DNA from: Brachionus koreanus
Lineage: Eukaryota > Rotifera > Eurotatoria > Ploima > Brachionidae
Direction of reading: 5' to 3'
Assembly: GCA_016987375.1 (NCBI GenBank)
Contig: PJRA01000048.1
Location: 679,611 to 743,610 of the forward strand
DNA length: 64,000 bases
The notes below the pieces were generated by a model, which saw only the letters and a program-made list of their open reading frames with translations, was not told the origin of the DNA and searched no databases. The translations under genes and the position numbers were made by a program. Below are positions 11,101 to 23,250 of the stretch, one piece after another (position 1 is the stretch's first letter; each line of letters opens with the position of its first letter).

Positions 11101-12838
11101 ATTTTGCAATCATCTGCAAAAAGTTTGGAAAAGTGACGGATCACTTCGGCCATGTCGTTTATGAATATTATGAAAAGGACTGAACCTTGGAATATCGAGA
11201 AATATCAGATCGATATCGTGATTTTGATTTGGCCTCTCGGTTTTAATATCAATAGCCTCAAGTAGATTTGTTTCGGATGATTTGTTAGGAACAAAGCAAT
11301 GTTAAGCTGCTGAGATTAGTTTGTTGTGGATTAGATGTTACATCATGAATTTTTTAATAGTTTTTTCAATTATTTTACAAGGGATTGGTGTTAGAGAGAT
11401 TGGTCGATAATTTGTCGAATTTGTTTTTTGTAGGCCTTTTTTGTAAATTGGGCTTAGATCGGCTGATTTTCAAAGTGATGGGAATGTGTCCAGTTTTTTT
11501 TATTGTTTAGAGATTGGCATTAAGGCGCTCGCAAAACTCAAGTGACATTCTTTGAACCGATACGGATGAATTCGATCACTACCAGTTGATTTATTCACGT
11601 CAAGTTTTTCTAGTTCAGAACTAATTAAAGCTAGAGTGAGGGAGCGTTCGTCAAAGTTACATAATGAGTTTGTTCGCGGTGGAAAAAATTGTGCGACCGG
11701 TCAAGCACTGTTGTCGCTAAAAACTGTGATTGATTGAATTTTATCTTTGCACTTTGTTTGGCTTTTTATAGAGGCAGAGACAGAACCAGACAGAACCATC
11801 TTTTTTTAGTTGAAGAGACACATTTTGGAGATACAACTAACAACTTGGCTATTTCGTTTTGCTTTATATCTCCACTTTTTAGCAGACCCAATATCTGCCA
11901 TTTGTGTGGGCTAGACACATTTTTTTTACCCATTTTTTGCCAAAATAAAGATTTTTTGGTAATGTNNNNNNNNNNNNNNNNNNNNNNNNNNNNNNNNNNN
12001 NNNNNNNNNNNNNNNNNNNNNNNNNNNNNNNNNNNNNNNNNNNNNNNNNNNNNNNNNNNNNNNNNNNNNNNNNNNNNNNNNNNNNNNNNNNNNNNNNNNN
12101 NAATACATTATATAAAAAAATGTAGCTAATTTATTTTGCTAATTTATAAGGCACAGGCCATATTTTTTAAGTTACCAAAAATAATTCATTTTGTATTTGA
12201 TTCAATTTATTTAACTTATTTAAGAAGTGAAAAGTCCATATTGACCAGAACTTAAATTACACAATGATTCACGTTTCTTTAAAGTTTTGGTTTCTTAAGA
12301 ATTTACTTAACTTTTTAAAATTCAAAGTCATGAATCATGACATGACTAGTTTGAAGCTCTAAATCCAAAATTATTTTTCAAATAAAATTAACAATAAGTG
12401 TTTGTTTAGCTAGTTTCAAAGCCCCAACAGTTTGATGTGATGGTACTGCCTAATTTATACGGTAACATAGTGGGAAATCTTGCTGTTGGACTTGTAGGGG
12501 GTCCTGGTATTGTTCCTGGCGAATCTTACAGTAATGATATAGCTGTCTTTGAATCAGTAAGTTTAACATGAAAATTTATCATTTATTTTTATTATTTATT
12601 TGAACAGGGCGCAAGACATGCATTTGCCACTGCTGCTGGAAGAAATATTGCTAATCCAACGGCTATGATATTGACCTCGGCCAATTTGTTGAAGCATTTG
12701 AATCTAAATATATATGCACAAAAAATTGAAAATTCTGTTTTCAAAGTGATCAAAAGTGGAAAATATAGAACTAAAGATATTGGAGGCTACTGCAACCAAA
12801 ATGATTTTTTCAAAGCTATTTTAAACAATCTTGAATAA
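8119..12838 (+). CDS. IDH3B: isocitrate dehydrogenase [NAD] subunit beta, mitochondrial
   Basis: Seven exons: 8119-8199, 8257-8371, 8426-8510, 8571-8978, 9033-9135, 12410-12556, 12608-12838; 389 residues, close to the usual ~385. It is a regulatory-type subunit of the matrix NAD-IDH complex (isocitrate to 2-oxoglutarate). Visible blocks: an Arg/Ser-rich mitochondrial presequence ([14 protein letters not shown]), [115 protein letters not shown] and the C-terminal TKDIGGY. The beta type is favoured by the ending and by 'HANIM-KLGDGLF' context. The exon 2 acceptor (after AAAAAG at 8256) is the in-phase choice but not a strong polypyrimidine site. Intron 5 (9136-12409) is about 60 times longer than the others and full of repeats. 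Confidence 0.92.
9722..10690. repeat. direct duplication inside IDH3B intron 5
   Basis: About 9722-10025 and 10406-10690 are diverged copies of one ~285-bp AT-rich unit. Both begin with GAAATTTTGAATCTT and a shared TACAAACAAATATAAGAT stretch, and both end with the block AATATCAAAATCTTTTTAG plus a shared AACTAAAAGTT..TTTTGTAA segment. The second copy lies within a minus-strand LINE remnant and separates its RT body from its C-terminal block (10190-10405). The unit therefore inserted into, or was duplicated across, that LINE. No coding content. Confidence 0.6.
10190..11730 (-). pseudogene. LINE remnant antisense in IDH3B intron
   Basis: Minus-strand non-LTR RT relic. Readable blocks: a [12 protein letters not shown] segment (about 11190-11150), the catalytic LFADDCKI (open frame 11153-10950), the thumb segment [16 protein letters not shown] (10928-10680), a 'Pro-His-Leu-Glu-Tyr' block near 10720 and, beyond an interrupting repeat copy, the C-terminal [14 protein letters not shown] block at about 10350-10300. 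Several stops and frame changes. Upstream sequence to about 11730 is more decayed. It resembles CR1/Jockey-type elements in motif order. Confidence 0.7.
11966..12101. other. assembly gap (N)
   Basis: A run of 136 N within IDH3B intron 5. Sequence on both sides is non-coding or repeat-like, so no exon is expected to be missing; the IDH3B frame closes without it. Confidence 0.98.
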
Positions 12839-14470
12839 AATGGACTTTTTTTCATGGCCAAATACAACTCATCATGTTTTAAATTTATTTTTAGATTGAA
12901 TTTTTTTAAACACCCAAAATTTACCGGAATAATCAAAATAAAGCGGTTTGAAAATTTCTTTAATTTTTTTTGTCATTTTTTTCATGCTTTGACGCAGCGT
13001 TAAAATTAAAAAAAAGCTGCAGATTCGACTAATGCTGTAAATTATAAATAAAATTAGAGGCAAAAAAATTCAAGTTTTTTAGCTATGGCAAGGCTTGTTT
13101 GAAAAGTTGGCATATTCTTTTTTAAATCTTCCAGAAAGAATCTCAAATTATGAATCATTATTTTTTTGAGGGACTATCTGTAAATTGATTGAATTTTGAT
13201 GAATTAAAAATTTTAGAAAGAGTTTTTTGTCTTGGATTGAATAATTTTCCAAGAATTTGAAATTTAAAAATCTATAAAATGATTTTGGAGCTATATAAAC
13301 ATAATTTGACATGTCCTTTTTCAACTTTTAAAAACATATTTCTTCAAAAATAAAAGATTAGGACCATTGTGAATGAATGAAGAAAAAGAAGCGAAACAAG
13401 TTCTTGACCAGTGAAAAATTTATTGAAGAAAAAAAATGTGTCATATTGAAAAGGCTATAAGATGTTCTAATCAAAGAGTAAGAAGAGTTGAAGAAGCTAA
13501 AGGTGAATATAGTCACAAATAATTTTTTTAAATAAAAAAGAAGTAAAATTATTGTTTGATAATTATTGATATAAGTAACTATAATAAATTATATATCAAA
13601 ATAAAGCACTTACTTTAAACTTTTAAACGAAATAGTTTAGTCAGAAATTTACCATTGTTCTCTCGAAAATTATCAACTTATGAAAAACCACTACTAAAAC
13701 AAATTAAAAAAGACTAAAATTTTGGTTTAAAATAAAGATTTTTTTTAAAATGTCAGAATCAATAATAAATGTATTTGAGGATGATACACTTTATACATTT
13801 TTTCGATATAAACATAAAACTCTCAAGTTTATCACTTGTTAAAATAATGGTCATTTTTAAATGTTTTTTGATAATATCTCCTTGAAAACTAGACAGAAAA
13901 AAAACAATTCTAGACAAAAATGGCTCATTTAAATAAAAAAAATTCTCTACAAAATAGTATATTAAACTAGCAATATATTTATGGTGTCATATGAGGACAA
14001 CTGTAAGGTCGTAGTTAGACGTCAATAAAAAGGGTTGAGTGGTAGATTTATTTTGAAAATAAGTTTCAATAAAAATATAAATTTTAAAAACTAGAGAAAA
14101 ATAAACATAAGTATAAATCCTCCAAATTTTTTTATATCATATTTGGTTTATCATTTTTTGTTATAAATTAATTTTAGGACAACCATTTTTGGCCACCTGT
14201 TAAGTCTTTTCTAAATTTGTTCATTTTTTTAAAAAGATTACACACATAATTCGAAATTCGAGTGGGATAACTATTCCTTTCATTCTTAATTTTAAGCTAA
14301 GATTTCACACATTTGATTTTTGATTCAAACATTACTGATTACATAAAATAGTCAGTCTTTTATCATGCGCAAAATGGAAATTATTATTCAATATGTAATT
14401 AATTATCCGATTTAAAGCGCACAATTAAAAGAGTATTTTTTTAAATTAATTATTTTACTGCATTAACTAA
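12839..14470. other. AT-rich spacer after IDH3B
   Basis: AATAAA-like sequence overlaps the IDH3B stop region (12834 and again near 12936). The rest shows no supported gene or repeat; short open frames here lack coding character. Confidence 0.4.
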
Positions 14471-14473
14471 ATT

Positions 14474-14790
14474 AAACATGCGCCCCGTATTTCAGGAAAA
14501 ATTTTGAAGATTTTTCCACCCTCAGTGGGTTTTGAACCCTCCACCCTCTGCTTGCATGACTAACACACAAACCACTCGGCTATACGCGCATGTTTAAACC
14601 CCTTTCATCAAAAAATGGGGGACCAGTTTCGACTGGGTAAAATTTTCAATGTAGATAATCAACTCTATGCAGTAGCCTCTGTGTCAGATTGGAGCTGTTG
14701 CTCAAAAAATTACTTGAAAAAGAGATGAGCTCCTCTCCATTATCCACTAGGATAGAATAGGGTAAAAAAAAATTATTAAATTAAATTAAA
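14474..14790 (-). mobile_element. tRNA-derived SINE, copy with inverted head
   Basis: The minus strand carries RNA polymerase III promoter boxes: A box TATAGCCGAGTGG (14584-14572) and B box GGTTCAAAACC (14538-14528), a tRNA-like head resembling Ser/Leu-type tRNAs. In this copy the head lies between two inverted AAACATGCGC / GCGCATGTTT sequences (14474 and 14586). Its 'tail' unit (about 14597-14763, ending in an A/AAATT-rich stretch) runs on the plus strand. Other copies (about 24595-24863 and 55941-56057) have head and tail in the same orientation, so the head of this copy is flipped. Confidence 0.75.
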
Positions 14791-14865
14791 TTTTATTTTA
14801 ATAAATTCATTTTTTTTATTGAATAAAGAAAAAAATTAAACATAAATATTTTGCTAATTAAGTAT

Positions 14866-17800
14866 TTATATTATGTTACATTTAATTTTACCAGGATAGT
14901 TTGGAAAGTGGACTTTACGCTCCATGCCATAGACAAAAAACCTTTGCACTTTACTTCGCAAATAGCCACCAGTAATTGGAATAAGATAGACCGTTTGACG
15001 CTTTCAATAGATTTTTAATTGCTACTCAAAAATTTTTATTTATTTAATTAAATTACTTGTGCTAGGATTCTACTAAAGGAAAACTTGGACAAGTGAGTGT
15101 TAATTAGTGCTTTGGATGATTGATTAAGACTGAAAAAGTCATTGTCTTTGATTGGCTTCAGTTTTTCTCTTTGCTCATAGAAAATTTGCTTCGGCGTACA
15201 ACCAAAAATCAATTCTTCAGGTATTTGACCCGGATTTTCGATGAGCTCATCCTCGAACGTCTCAAAAATCACTTCCATTTCAACATACCATCTCACTTTT
15301 CCACTTGAATTGCATGGTCTACACAAAATTTCGCCATCTTCACACTCCTTACAAGTAACATGACCCTTTCCGTTACATTGAATGCAATAAATATGATCCA
15401 TTGGATAATTGAAATTATTGGAATTAGCGCTGTATACACTACGATAGTTGTAATACTGGTTTCTCAAACTTTGGATTTGATACTGAGTCCTGTAGCTTTC
15501 GAAGCCGTTGTTGTACTGGTCATGGTAGTTGTGCTTCAAACTTTCGTATGAAGGACAATCGACGCCAAAGTCAGAATAGCCACTGCCTTTGCAAATATTG
15601 CAAGTTTTCTAAAATTGTAAGCAAATTATTTCTCAGCGGACAAAATTATGGTCTGTAAAAAAAATTACTTTTGCACTACCATGGCATTTTTCGCAAGTGC
15701 GAGAGCCTTCGCCTTGGCAAACTTCGCAATTCTATAAATGAATAAATCAATTAATCAATCCTAAATGCAACATAATCTATGTGTGTCTTTTTACCTCAAT
15801 ATGTGAAGTTCCTGGGATTTCCAGGCGGATTGTTTCATTGTAAAAAAGTCTATTTGGCTTTACGCGAACATTCCATGGATTGTCACAAGCAGAAAAAGAT
15901 TGGTCAGTGTAATCTGTTTAGAAATTAATCAAGTTCAATTGGCAAAATTATAAAACTTATAATTACATGGATTGTAAGGTTCTGAAGCATAAGATGTTTT
16001 GCGCGTTTCCGTAAACGTTTGAAGCACATACTTGAAACAAAAAATGATCAACAAAAAAATTTCAATTTAAATTTGAGGAAGTTGACTTAGTGTGACGCAT
16101 ATATATTGGCGCTAATATCAAAATTCTGACAAGATTTTTGAAAATAAGAAAAATATTAGAAAAATTAAAATTAAAAATTCAATGTTTCTACACCCTTTTT
16201 TTTAATTTCAAGATTAATCAAGAGGCTAGTCATGACACTGATTAGCACTTCATTTATTAAAATAATAAAAAAAATATGTATAAATTAAAAATTTAAATAA
16301 ATTATAAAAATTGAACAGAGTTATTGATTTAATTGTTATTTGAAATAATTTAAGTTAAATAATTTAAATTTTGTAACAAAATCTGTAAAAATTAAATTTA
16401 TCTTATTGAAAATTGAAAGCTTAAACGTTGAAAATTTCAATATTGATCTCTTGATCACAAAGCAATTTATTAATTTTGTGTCAAAATACTTTGACTTTTA
16501 AACAACTCTGAATTAAACATTGTTGTTAAAACCCATACCGATGTGCCATCAATATAAAAGCCGTCATAGTCTACACAAGTGCATTTATTTTGGAGTCAAA
16601 AAATTTTGTGTTTTCAAAAAAAATTATTTTTGATTTTAAATCAGCAACTTTAAATTAGCAATCTTAAAAATTTAAGTTATGTTATATCATATGTTAAAAT
16701 AATTGAATAGAATTGAAAGATCTTCAGAATAATGTGTCTAACTCTAAAAATTTTTATAAAATGAAAACTTTAAATGAAAATTTTGAAATCTTGCTACTGC
16801 TATGTCATTATTGGAATAAAGTCTTTCCTAGTAGAAGGTTACAGGACATATTTCGATATTTAATGACACACTGAACTTTGTGGAAAACTACTTAAAAAAT
16901 GCTTTAGAATGAGCGGTTTCTCAGACAGATCATTACTTGCGATGAGAAGTGAATTTATTTATGAAATCATAATTTCATAAATCAATGTTTGGACCCGTCT
17001 CAAACAGCTTGAAAAAAGGATAAGCTTTGGTAATGTTGTGTGTATGAATCAATTTTCAATGGATCACACGGTGGTGGTATAAATGCAGGCATAAATAGAA
17101 GAAATGCAATTGCCCAGATCTTCTATTGATTATCATCTATTTTGCTCAGTGGCTAATTTTTTTCGAGGACAGCATTTTACTAATCAAGACCAAGTTGAAG
17201 AGTGGTATGGTGAGTTTTTGGCTTAAAAAGCCGTGAAAAGTACAAGAAAGGAACGAACTATTTTCTGGCTAAAGTCTAAAAACTATACAACATTATTATT
17301 TAACATTTTCTTATTTTTATAAATAAATTTAAAAAATTAAAGGAAATCGCAAAATTTTTTGACACATCCTCATTAAAGGAATTTTTTTCATTTTGATTTA
17401 TTCGGATCTTAAAAATAAATTGTTTAAGCTTCTTCAAATTCTATTTTCTCAAAATAGCTGTTAAATTTTATTTTAGAGAGATTATTAGATTTTTAATACC
17501 AGTAATACTTAAATAGCTTTTATGACTTAAAATTTTAAATAATTTATTTAAATGACACTAAATTAAAATTAATTTTTCTTAAAAAAAAAAAGATAAGATA
17601 TCCATAGAAATTTTTATATGGTAATATTGACGATATCTCTTTTAATCAGACTATTAGAAAATGCTCCTTAATATTTTCAAAAATTTAAGCTTAATGATCA
17701 ATTATCATCCAAACTGATTGACATTGTGAAGCAACTGGAATAGCACATCTGATGAAAGTATGACATGGCAATTTTAATTTTTATCTACCAAATATTTTTC

Positions 17801-18581
17801 TTTGATACTAATTGAAATCAAACAAAATACACTAATAATTTTTGTTGAATAATCTACAAAAAAAAATATTTAAATTTTTTCCAATCGGTTAAAATAAAAA
17901 GATTTAGTAAATATTTTCCTATTTTCTTAACATAACCTAATAGAATCTATACAAAAGATTTTGTTGTTTTGAGGCTTTTAAAAATAGCTTAATTTAGGTA
18001 CTTTTGGTTGGTAAATAATGTGCTCTCTCTATGTGGTATTAAAAATAAAAAAAAATAAAAAAAAAAAAGCTAATAAAACTAATATTAACTCTATAGCAGT
18101 TCATCGATTGTATATCATTTAAGCAGTATTGCTTAAGTGGTTTTTTTCGGTAAAAGCAATGCTTTTTAACATAAGCTTCTAATGCTTCTTTAATTTCATC
18201 TTGGTCCAAAATTTCATTCCTTAAAAATCAAGTTTTTAACTACAACAACAACAAAAAAAATCAAAAACTTACACTATTTCATCTTGGTTTAGATCACTAA
18301 AATAAAATATTCCAAATATTAGTTTGATTTTTTTTTAATTCAGAATATTAAGATTACATTTTTGAAGAGATGCGAGAACGATTTTTTTTATCATTTTCAT
18401 CAAAAAAATCTTTATCTAAATCTTCTTTGAACAAAAAAACGCATTAGGTTTAACTAGAAGCTTGTTTTTATCACCAAAAAGTACCTGAATAGCAAACAAG
18501 ACCAAGGTGCTTGTATGGCTTGAAGTGAGATGAAGAAAAATTTGTTTGTAGTGGATAAGCTAAATCAATACGCAAGTCCAT
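14866..18581 (-). CDS. SSUH2: SSUH2-like CXXCXGXG zinc-finger protein (paralogue A)
   Basis: Nine exons (minus; transcript order): 18581-18485, 18424-18358, 18296-18273 (24 bp), 18219-18090, 16030-15967, 15913-15795, 15731-15669, 15608-15057, 15000-14866; 416 residues, closing in frame. Family features: a helical N-terminal block (EALEAYVKKHCFYRK), QTFTETRKTSYASEPYNPY, 'PWNVRV', then DnaJ-type cysteine repeats CEVCQGEG, CEKCHG, CNICKGSG, CIQCNGKG, CKEC and CRPC, and a C-terminal beta-rich region (RQTVYLIPITGGYL, FVYGMERKVHFPNYPGK). A ~50-residue Tyr/Asn/Gln-rich insert splits the cysteine repeats; paralogue B lacks it. The C-terminus lacks the Cys cluster seen in B and in vertebrate SSUH2. 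Intron 4 (16031-18089) is 2.06 kb and holds a mariner fragment. SSUH2 proteins are poorly understood; the zinc-binding cysteine repeats suggest chaperone-like or protein-binding roles. Confidence 0.85.
17121..17270 (+). pseudogene. mariner transposase C-terminal fragment
   Basis: One plus-strand frame reads SIDYHLFCSVANFFRGQHF, then TNQDQVEEWYGEFLA and a stop. This is the hallmark C-terminal region of mariner transposases (third catalytic Asp in 'D-YHLF', then a helix and 'eeV..w..eFla'). Nothing else of the transposase is readable and no terminal repeats are seen. It lies within a 2-kb intron of the SSUH2-like gene A, opposite in orientation. Confidence 0.7.
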
Positions 18582-21500
18582 GATCGCATTGAAGCATTAT
18601 TTAAACTAATCAAGTCATTAACACAAAATCCTAGTCATCAGCCTTATTACTGAATGTGTTGTAGCATTTAGTCTAAAATCTGGCTAAACTAGAAAATAAA
18701 TTTAAAGTCGTACTTATAAATGCTGATTTATAAATCTCTCATTATTTTTTATGAATGCTCGTAGAGTCATTAATTTAAAGATAATTAATTTTTTTGCTAT
18801 CAATTGAATCTATAAGAAAAGAAAAACAAAATTTGTTTCGAAATTCTAGCTAGCAAAAAAAGACTTATTAATCTAATTATATAATCTGTTTTGTTTAAAA
18901 TGCATCGCTAAGTTTCATGTTTTTGCTAATGGTAAAAATGTAGGCTCACTTATTGTGATACAATTAATAATATTTTTGTTTGTTCTAGGTCTTTTTCTTT
19001 TTTCTAAATTAAAGCCAATTTCTATTCTGCTTGGGGTTCAAAAGAAGATTCAAAATCTATTCATTTTAAAATTTTGTTCAGCCTAATTTCCTCTTTGTGT
19101 TTTGAGTCAATTTCAAGTCAAATTTAGCTTCCATTCGCGTAATTACCTGCTACAATCAATTTACAACCTAGCACGAATTCTAATTAAAAAAAATAATCCT
19201 CTCGAGTGTAAAACAGCAGTTCACAAATATTTGTTCATAATTATTTATTTTAAATAATAGATTTAATAATTTTTATTTTGGAAATTTAACTTTTTTTTTA
19301 ATGAATTATTTTTAATTAAAAAAAAATTGATTGTGACGCACAAACTCTTTTATTTTATTTCGACTATTTTAATTAATAAATAAAAATAAATTATTTATTT
19401 AAATATTTATTTCATTAGACAAATTTTTTTTGTTTTTCTCATTGTGAAAATTTAAAGAAAAAAAGTCTTACTTTTTTTTAATACTTAAATTGTCACAACA
19501 AATAAATATAAGTAAAACATTTGTAAAAAAGTTATATTCACACTCATCAATTTTTAATTTTAAATAAATGTAAATCTTGTCAAAAAACGGATAAAATAAA
19601 ATTTGAATTTTTTGAGATATTTCTAAGTAAATGAATCTAAAAAGCAATTTCATGATCATCAGACAAAAATCAGTTTCTATTTTTGAAATATCTTTTTTTT
19701 TACTCTAGAAAAGCATTAAAAATGTCTTTCTAAAATGTTCCGTTCTAAAATACCTGAGGAAATTACATACAAAATAAAATAAAATTTTTGCTCTTATTTA
19801 AAATTCAAATGTTTAAACGCTCTTTTGACATTGTGAATAAAACCTGAAAGAAATTTAGAATTACGCTGATGTAATTAAGCTTTTGGTATACGTCATTGGT
19901 AACAAACAAAAGAATTTAAACAGGTTTTGGAATTTGTCTCATTAAGACTGAAAAAAAAATTGTTTAATTTTGAAGTATTAAACAATCTTTTTTTAATTGC
20001 TCTTTAATTTTCAAATTGAAAACAAAATTTTCTAAAATAAAATCTAAATTTTAAAATAAATTAAAAAAAATAGAAAGAAATATTTTTATTCAAATAATTT
20101 CGTCTATAAAAATTTAATTTGAAAGATATCAAAAAATAAAAATCAAAACTAGATTTTTTCTGAATTTAAAAAGAACGTTTTTCTTTCATTAAAATTTAAC
20201 ATTTAAAAATTATTTTGTTTTTAGTTTCAAAATAAAAACTCTAACTTAAAAAATGCAAAAAAAAATTCAAATATTTGAAATAAATATTTGGAAGACTTGG
20301 ATCGAGGAAAAAGAGTCTAAACAAAAATAAAAACAAAAACTAAAAATTTTCTTAATGAAAAATTTTTGTGACTTTTTTAAACAAAAAATTTTATTTTTCA
20401 TTAAGAGATTTTTTCTTGCTTCTAGGCCTACAAAAGAAGACAATCGATAAAAGAAAATAAAAACTAGAATTAATTTAAAAAAAGCAATTTAAGCATGTAT
20501 ACATTAGTAAATCCAGGAGCTTATTTATTTATTATTTTATTATTCTAATGCAAACGAGTATGTGTAATTGATTTAATGCTGTTTGACTATCATTATTCTA
20601 AAAATCCATTTTAAATATTAAAATAGTCCTTTGGGAAAGGATATAAATATAAATAGGCAAAATTATCTCCAAAAGACCACTATTTGCAGGCAAAAATTAG
20701 ATTTTTTAGATAATAAAATAAAACTAAAATGACTTTAAGATAATATATTTTCGTTTGATTGTAAAAAAAGATTAAGATCATCACGGCAAACTTAATTTAA
20801 TTTAATCTAAAAAATTAAAATAAATAGAAAAGAGCGGATTATGGGCCTGATTATTAGTTGTATGTCTGTGATTACCATTTGTTCTTTATAAATGAATAAA
20901 AGCCTATTTTTTTTATTTAAAAATTTTACACTAAATAAACACCAAAATCTAAAATTGTTTGCATCTCTGGCAATTTATGTTTAGATAATAACAAAGTGGA
21001 TTATTTTAGATTTACATTAGTTTAATTTAAATAATTACTTGCAATCGTATTGATTCCTGAATTTCTTGTTAGATAACTTCCCAAAGTGTAAAGACATTAA
21101 TTAAAATGAAAAACATCATTTACTTCATTAGGATTTAATAATGGCAAATATTTAAAAAATTAATTTATTTTAGTTGTTATGTAATTTATTCAAGTGCCTC
21201 TTCCTGTCTTGTTTTCTAAATTATCAAAATCCGCTCATTTTATTTTCTATAAGTTGTACGCATGCTTCCGCTGTCATCAACAACAAAATAAACTCCTATT
21301 CCATTAAGTCTATTACTTTCCAATCGATTTAGCGAAAATATTGCTTTTAGCTTCTAATTAATTATGATTATGATCAAACTCACAAAATGTCATCTTCTCA
21401 TTTGCTTTTTATTCTTAAGGAAAAATTCTAACTTTAAAGTAAAAATAAAGTTTTGAATTTTAAATTAATAAATAATTTTTTCTAAACTTGAAAAAAAACG

Positions 21501-23159
21501 TTTTTTATTAAATTAAATTTAAAATTTTTTGTTTAACCAAGACAAAAATAAATGACAAAAAAATTTATTCTATTAATTTAACTATTTCTTTTTTCTTTTT
21601 TTTATATCATCGAAGAGATAATTGCTGAAATAAATAAATGAATTTAACTATTTTATTAAATAGAGCCATATTTTTAGTGAGACTAGCCAGTTTTAGCTTA
21701 GAAAAATGGCGGACAAATGTATATGATCAACTTTAAATGACAAATGAACCTTGTAAACGAATTTTAGATTAGAATAAGCAAACTTATGTAATAGTTAATA
21801 AAATAACAATTTAAGTTAACCAACAATTTAATTTATGTAAACTATGAAAAATTAATATTCAAAAAGTTTTAGATAAATTATTATACTCGTATCAGATCCC
21901 ATTAAATTTTTTTAAAAAAATATTTAATAAAAAAATTTTTTAAAAATCTTGAAATTAATTAAAAAAATTATGTTATTTTTTATCAGAATTGTTCAAAAGT
22001 CATAAAGTCAAAGTCTTTCTACTTAAATATTTTTTCTAGAAAAAAAAAGTCATTTGGTCGAATAATTTACTCTAATTAATTTTGAACGTTAATTTTTAAA
22101 ATTAAAATTTCAACTTAAATAAAAATGTAATTAATAATGATTTTTTTCGAAAAAAAAAATTTAAGTCAAACTAAACGACTTGAAAAGACTTAAAAATGAC
22201 TTTTTTTTTTACACTTTTGCACATGTCAGTTTTTTATTGATTTCTTATGACTGATCTTACGATTAATTTTTTTCTTAAATGAATACCCAGTAGTAAATAC
22301 CTGTTAACGTGTGAATAAAAGCCCAGTTTATATTCTAGTATTCCTTAGTAATCCTTAATTAAGTATCTAAGTTTTGTCTAATTGAAAAAGTTGTCACTAA
22401 TTACAATATATTTCATTGTATATAAATCAGTTTCTTTTTTTGTTTTTTTTGTTGTTGTTGTAATAAAAACATAAAGATTTATATCTTAATTCTACTTGAA
22501 ACCAGTATTTATGCCTAGCAAAAGACAAAAATTATGTATTAGAGGACAAGACTTTGGTACGTCAACAATACCTAATACGGTTTACTTAATAGCTCCCTAA
22601 TTTTGAGAAAAATTCTTGTTCTCTGTTTTTTTTGAACAATTAAATTGCATTATTTAAATATTGTTCTCTTAATTTTAGAATTTTTCATTTTAAAATTTAT
22701 TCATCTATTTTAAAAAAAGCTAATGGTAATATTAAAAAAAATAAATATGAAATTAATACAAAATTTATTGACATTAAAAATTTTAATACAAAAAAATCTT
22801 AATGATTAAATGATAAAATTAATGATGATTTAGAAATTAAATTAAATATCAAAGAGAAGAAGCCTTTGAATCAAATTCAAACTGTTTATTTTATGTCCAA
22901 ATCCAAAAAATCGGTAAAACATTAGGTTGAACATTAGGGGCATTTTTGTTGAATCAATTTGTTCACCTTATCCTAGTTAATAGTTCATAAAACTCGAGAA
23001 AAAGAATTTTTGCCATAAAAAGTGAACTGTTGTATCACATAAACGACTAGACCAAGATTTTAAAAAATTTCTTTGATAATAACAGATGAAAATCTTAAAA
23101 ATAAATTTTTAGTTTAGTCAAAAAATCAAAAAGACAGAAACTATTTTTCATCATCCCTA
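18582..23159. other. long AT-rich intergenic region
   Basis: 4.6 kb with no supported gene. The only coding-like island is at about 21250-21345 on the minus strand (see the separate entry). Otherwise there are homopolymer-rich A/T stretches and short chance frames. Confidence 0.4.
21250..21350 (-). pseudogene. possible VWA-domain exon fragment (GVYFVVDDSGSM)
   Basis: The minus strand reads LKAIFSLNRLESNRLNGIG followed by VYFVVDDSGSMRTTYRK and a stop. The VVDDSGSM core matches the MIDAS metal-site motif (Asp-x-Ser-x-Ser) of von Willebrand factor A domains after its hydrophobic first strand. Base composition is less AT-rich than the surroundings. No convincing neighbouring exon was found on either side, though an AG acceptor lies just upstream (…TTAATTAG) and a GTACAA donor-like site just after the Met codon. 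It may be a relic, an isolated exon or chance. Confidence 0.25.
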
Positions 23160-23249
23160 ATTTAATTTTTAATTTTTAAATCTATAATTAAATAAGCTAA
23201 ATTTGAAATTTTTATTAATGATCAGGCAAACTTTCTAGTGTTAATTTAG
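23160..23249. mobile_element. partial TTAA-CACTAGAAAG MITE end
   Basis: On the minus strand a TTAA is followed by CACTAGAAAG and then by sequence resembling the start of the MITEs at 24329-24533 and 39600-39823, including a shared ATAAAAATTTCAAAT stretch. The opposite terminus was not found, so this is a decayed or truncated copy. Confidence 0.4.
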
Positions 23250-23250
23250 C

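Noticed and set aside
12872..13063. Minus-strand 63-codon frame after IDH3B
   Set aside because: Low-complexity Lys/Phe/Ile content in the 3' flank, no motif, no splice partners.
15120..15551. Plus-strand frames at 15120-15308 and 15360-15551
   Set aside because: Antisense to the 552-bp exon of SSUH2-like gene A, whose frame shows clear cysteine motifs and proper splice sites.
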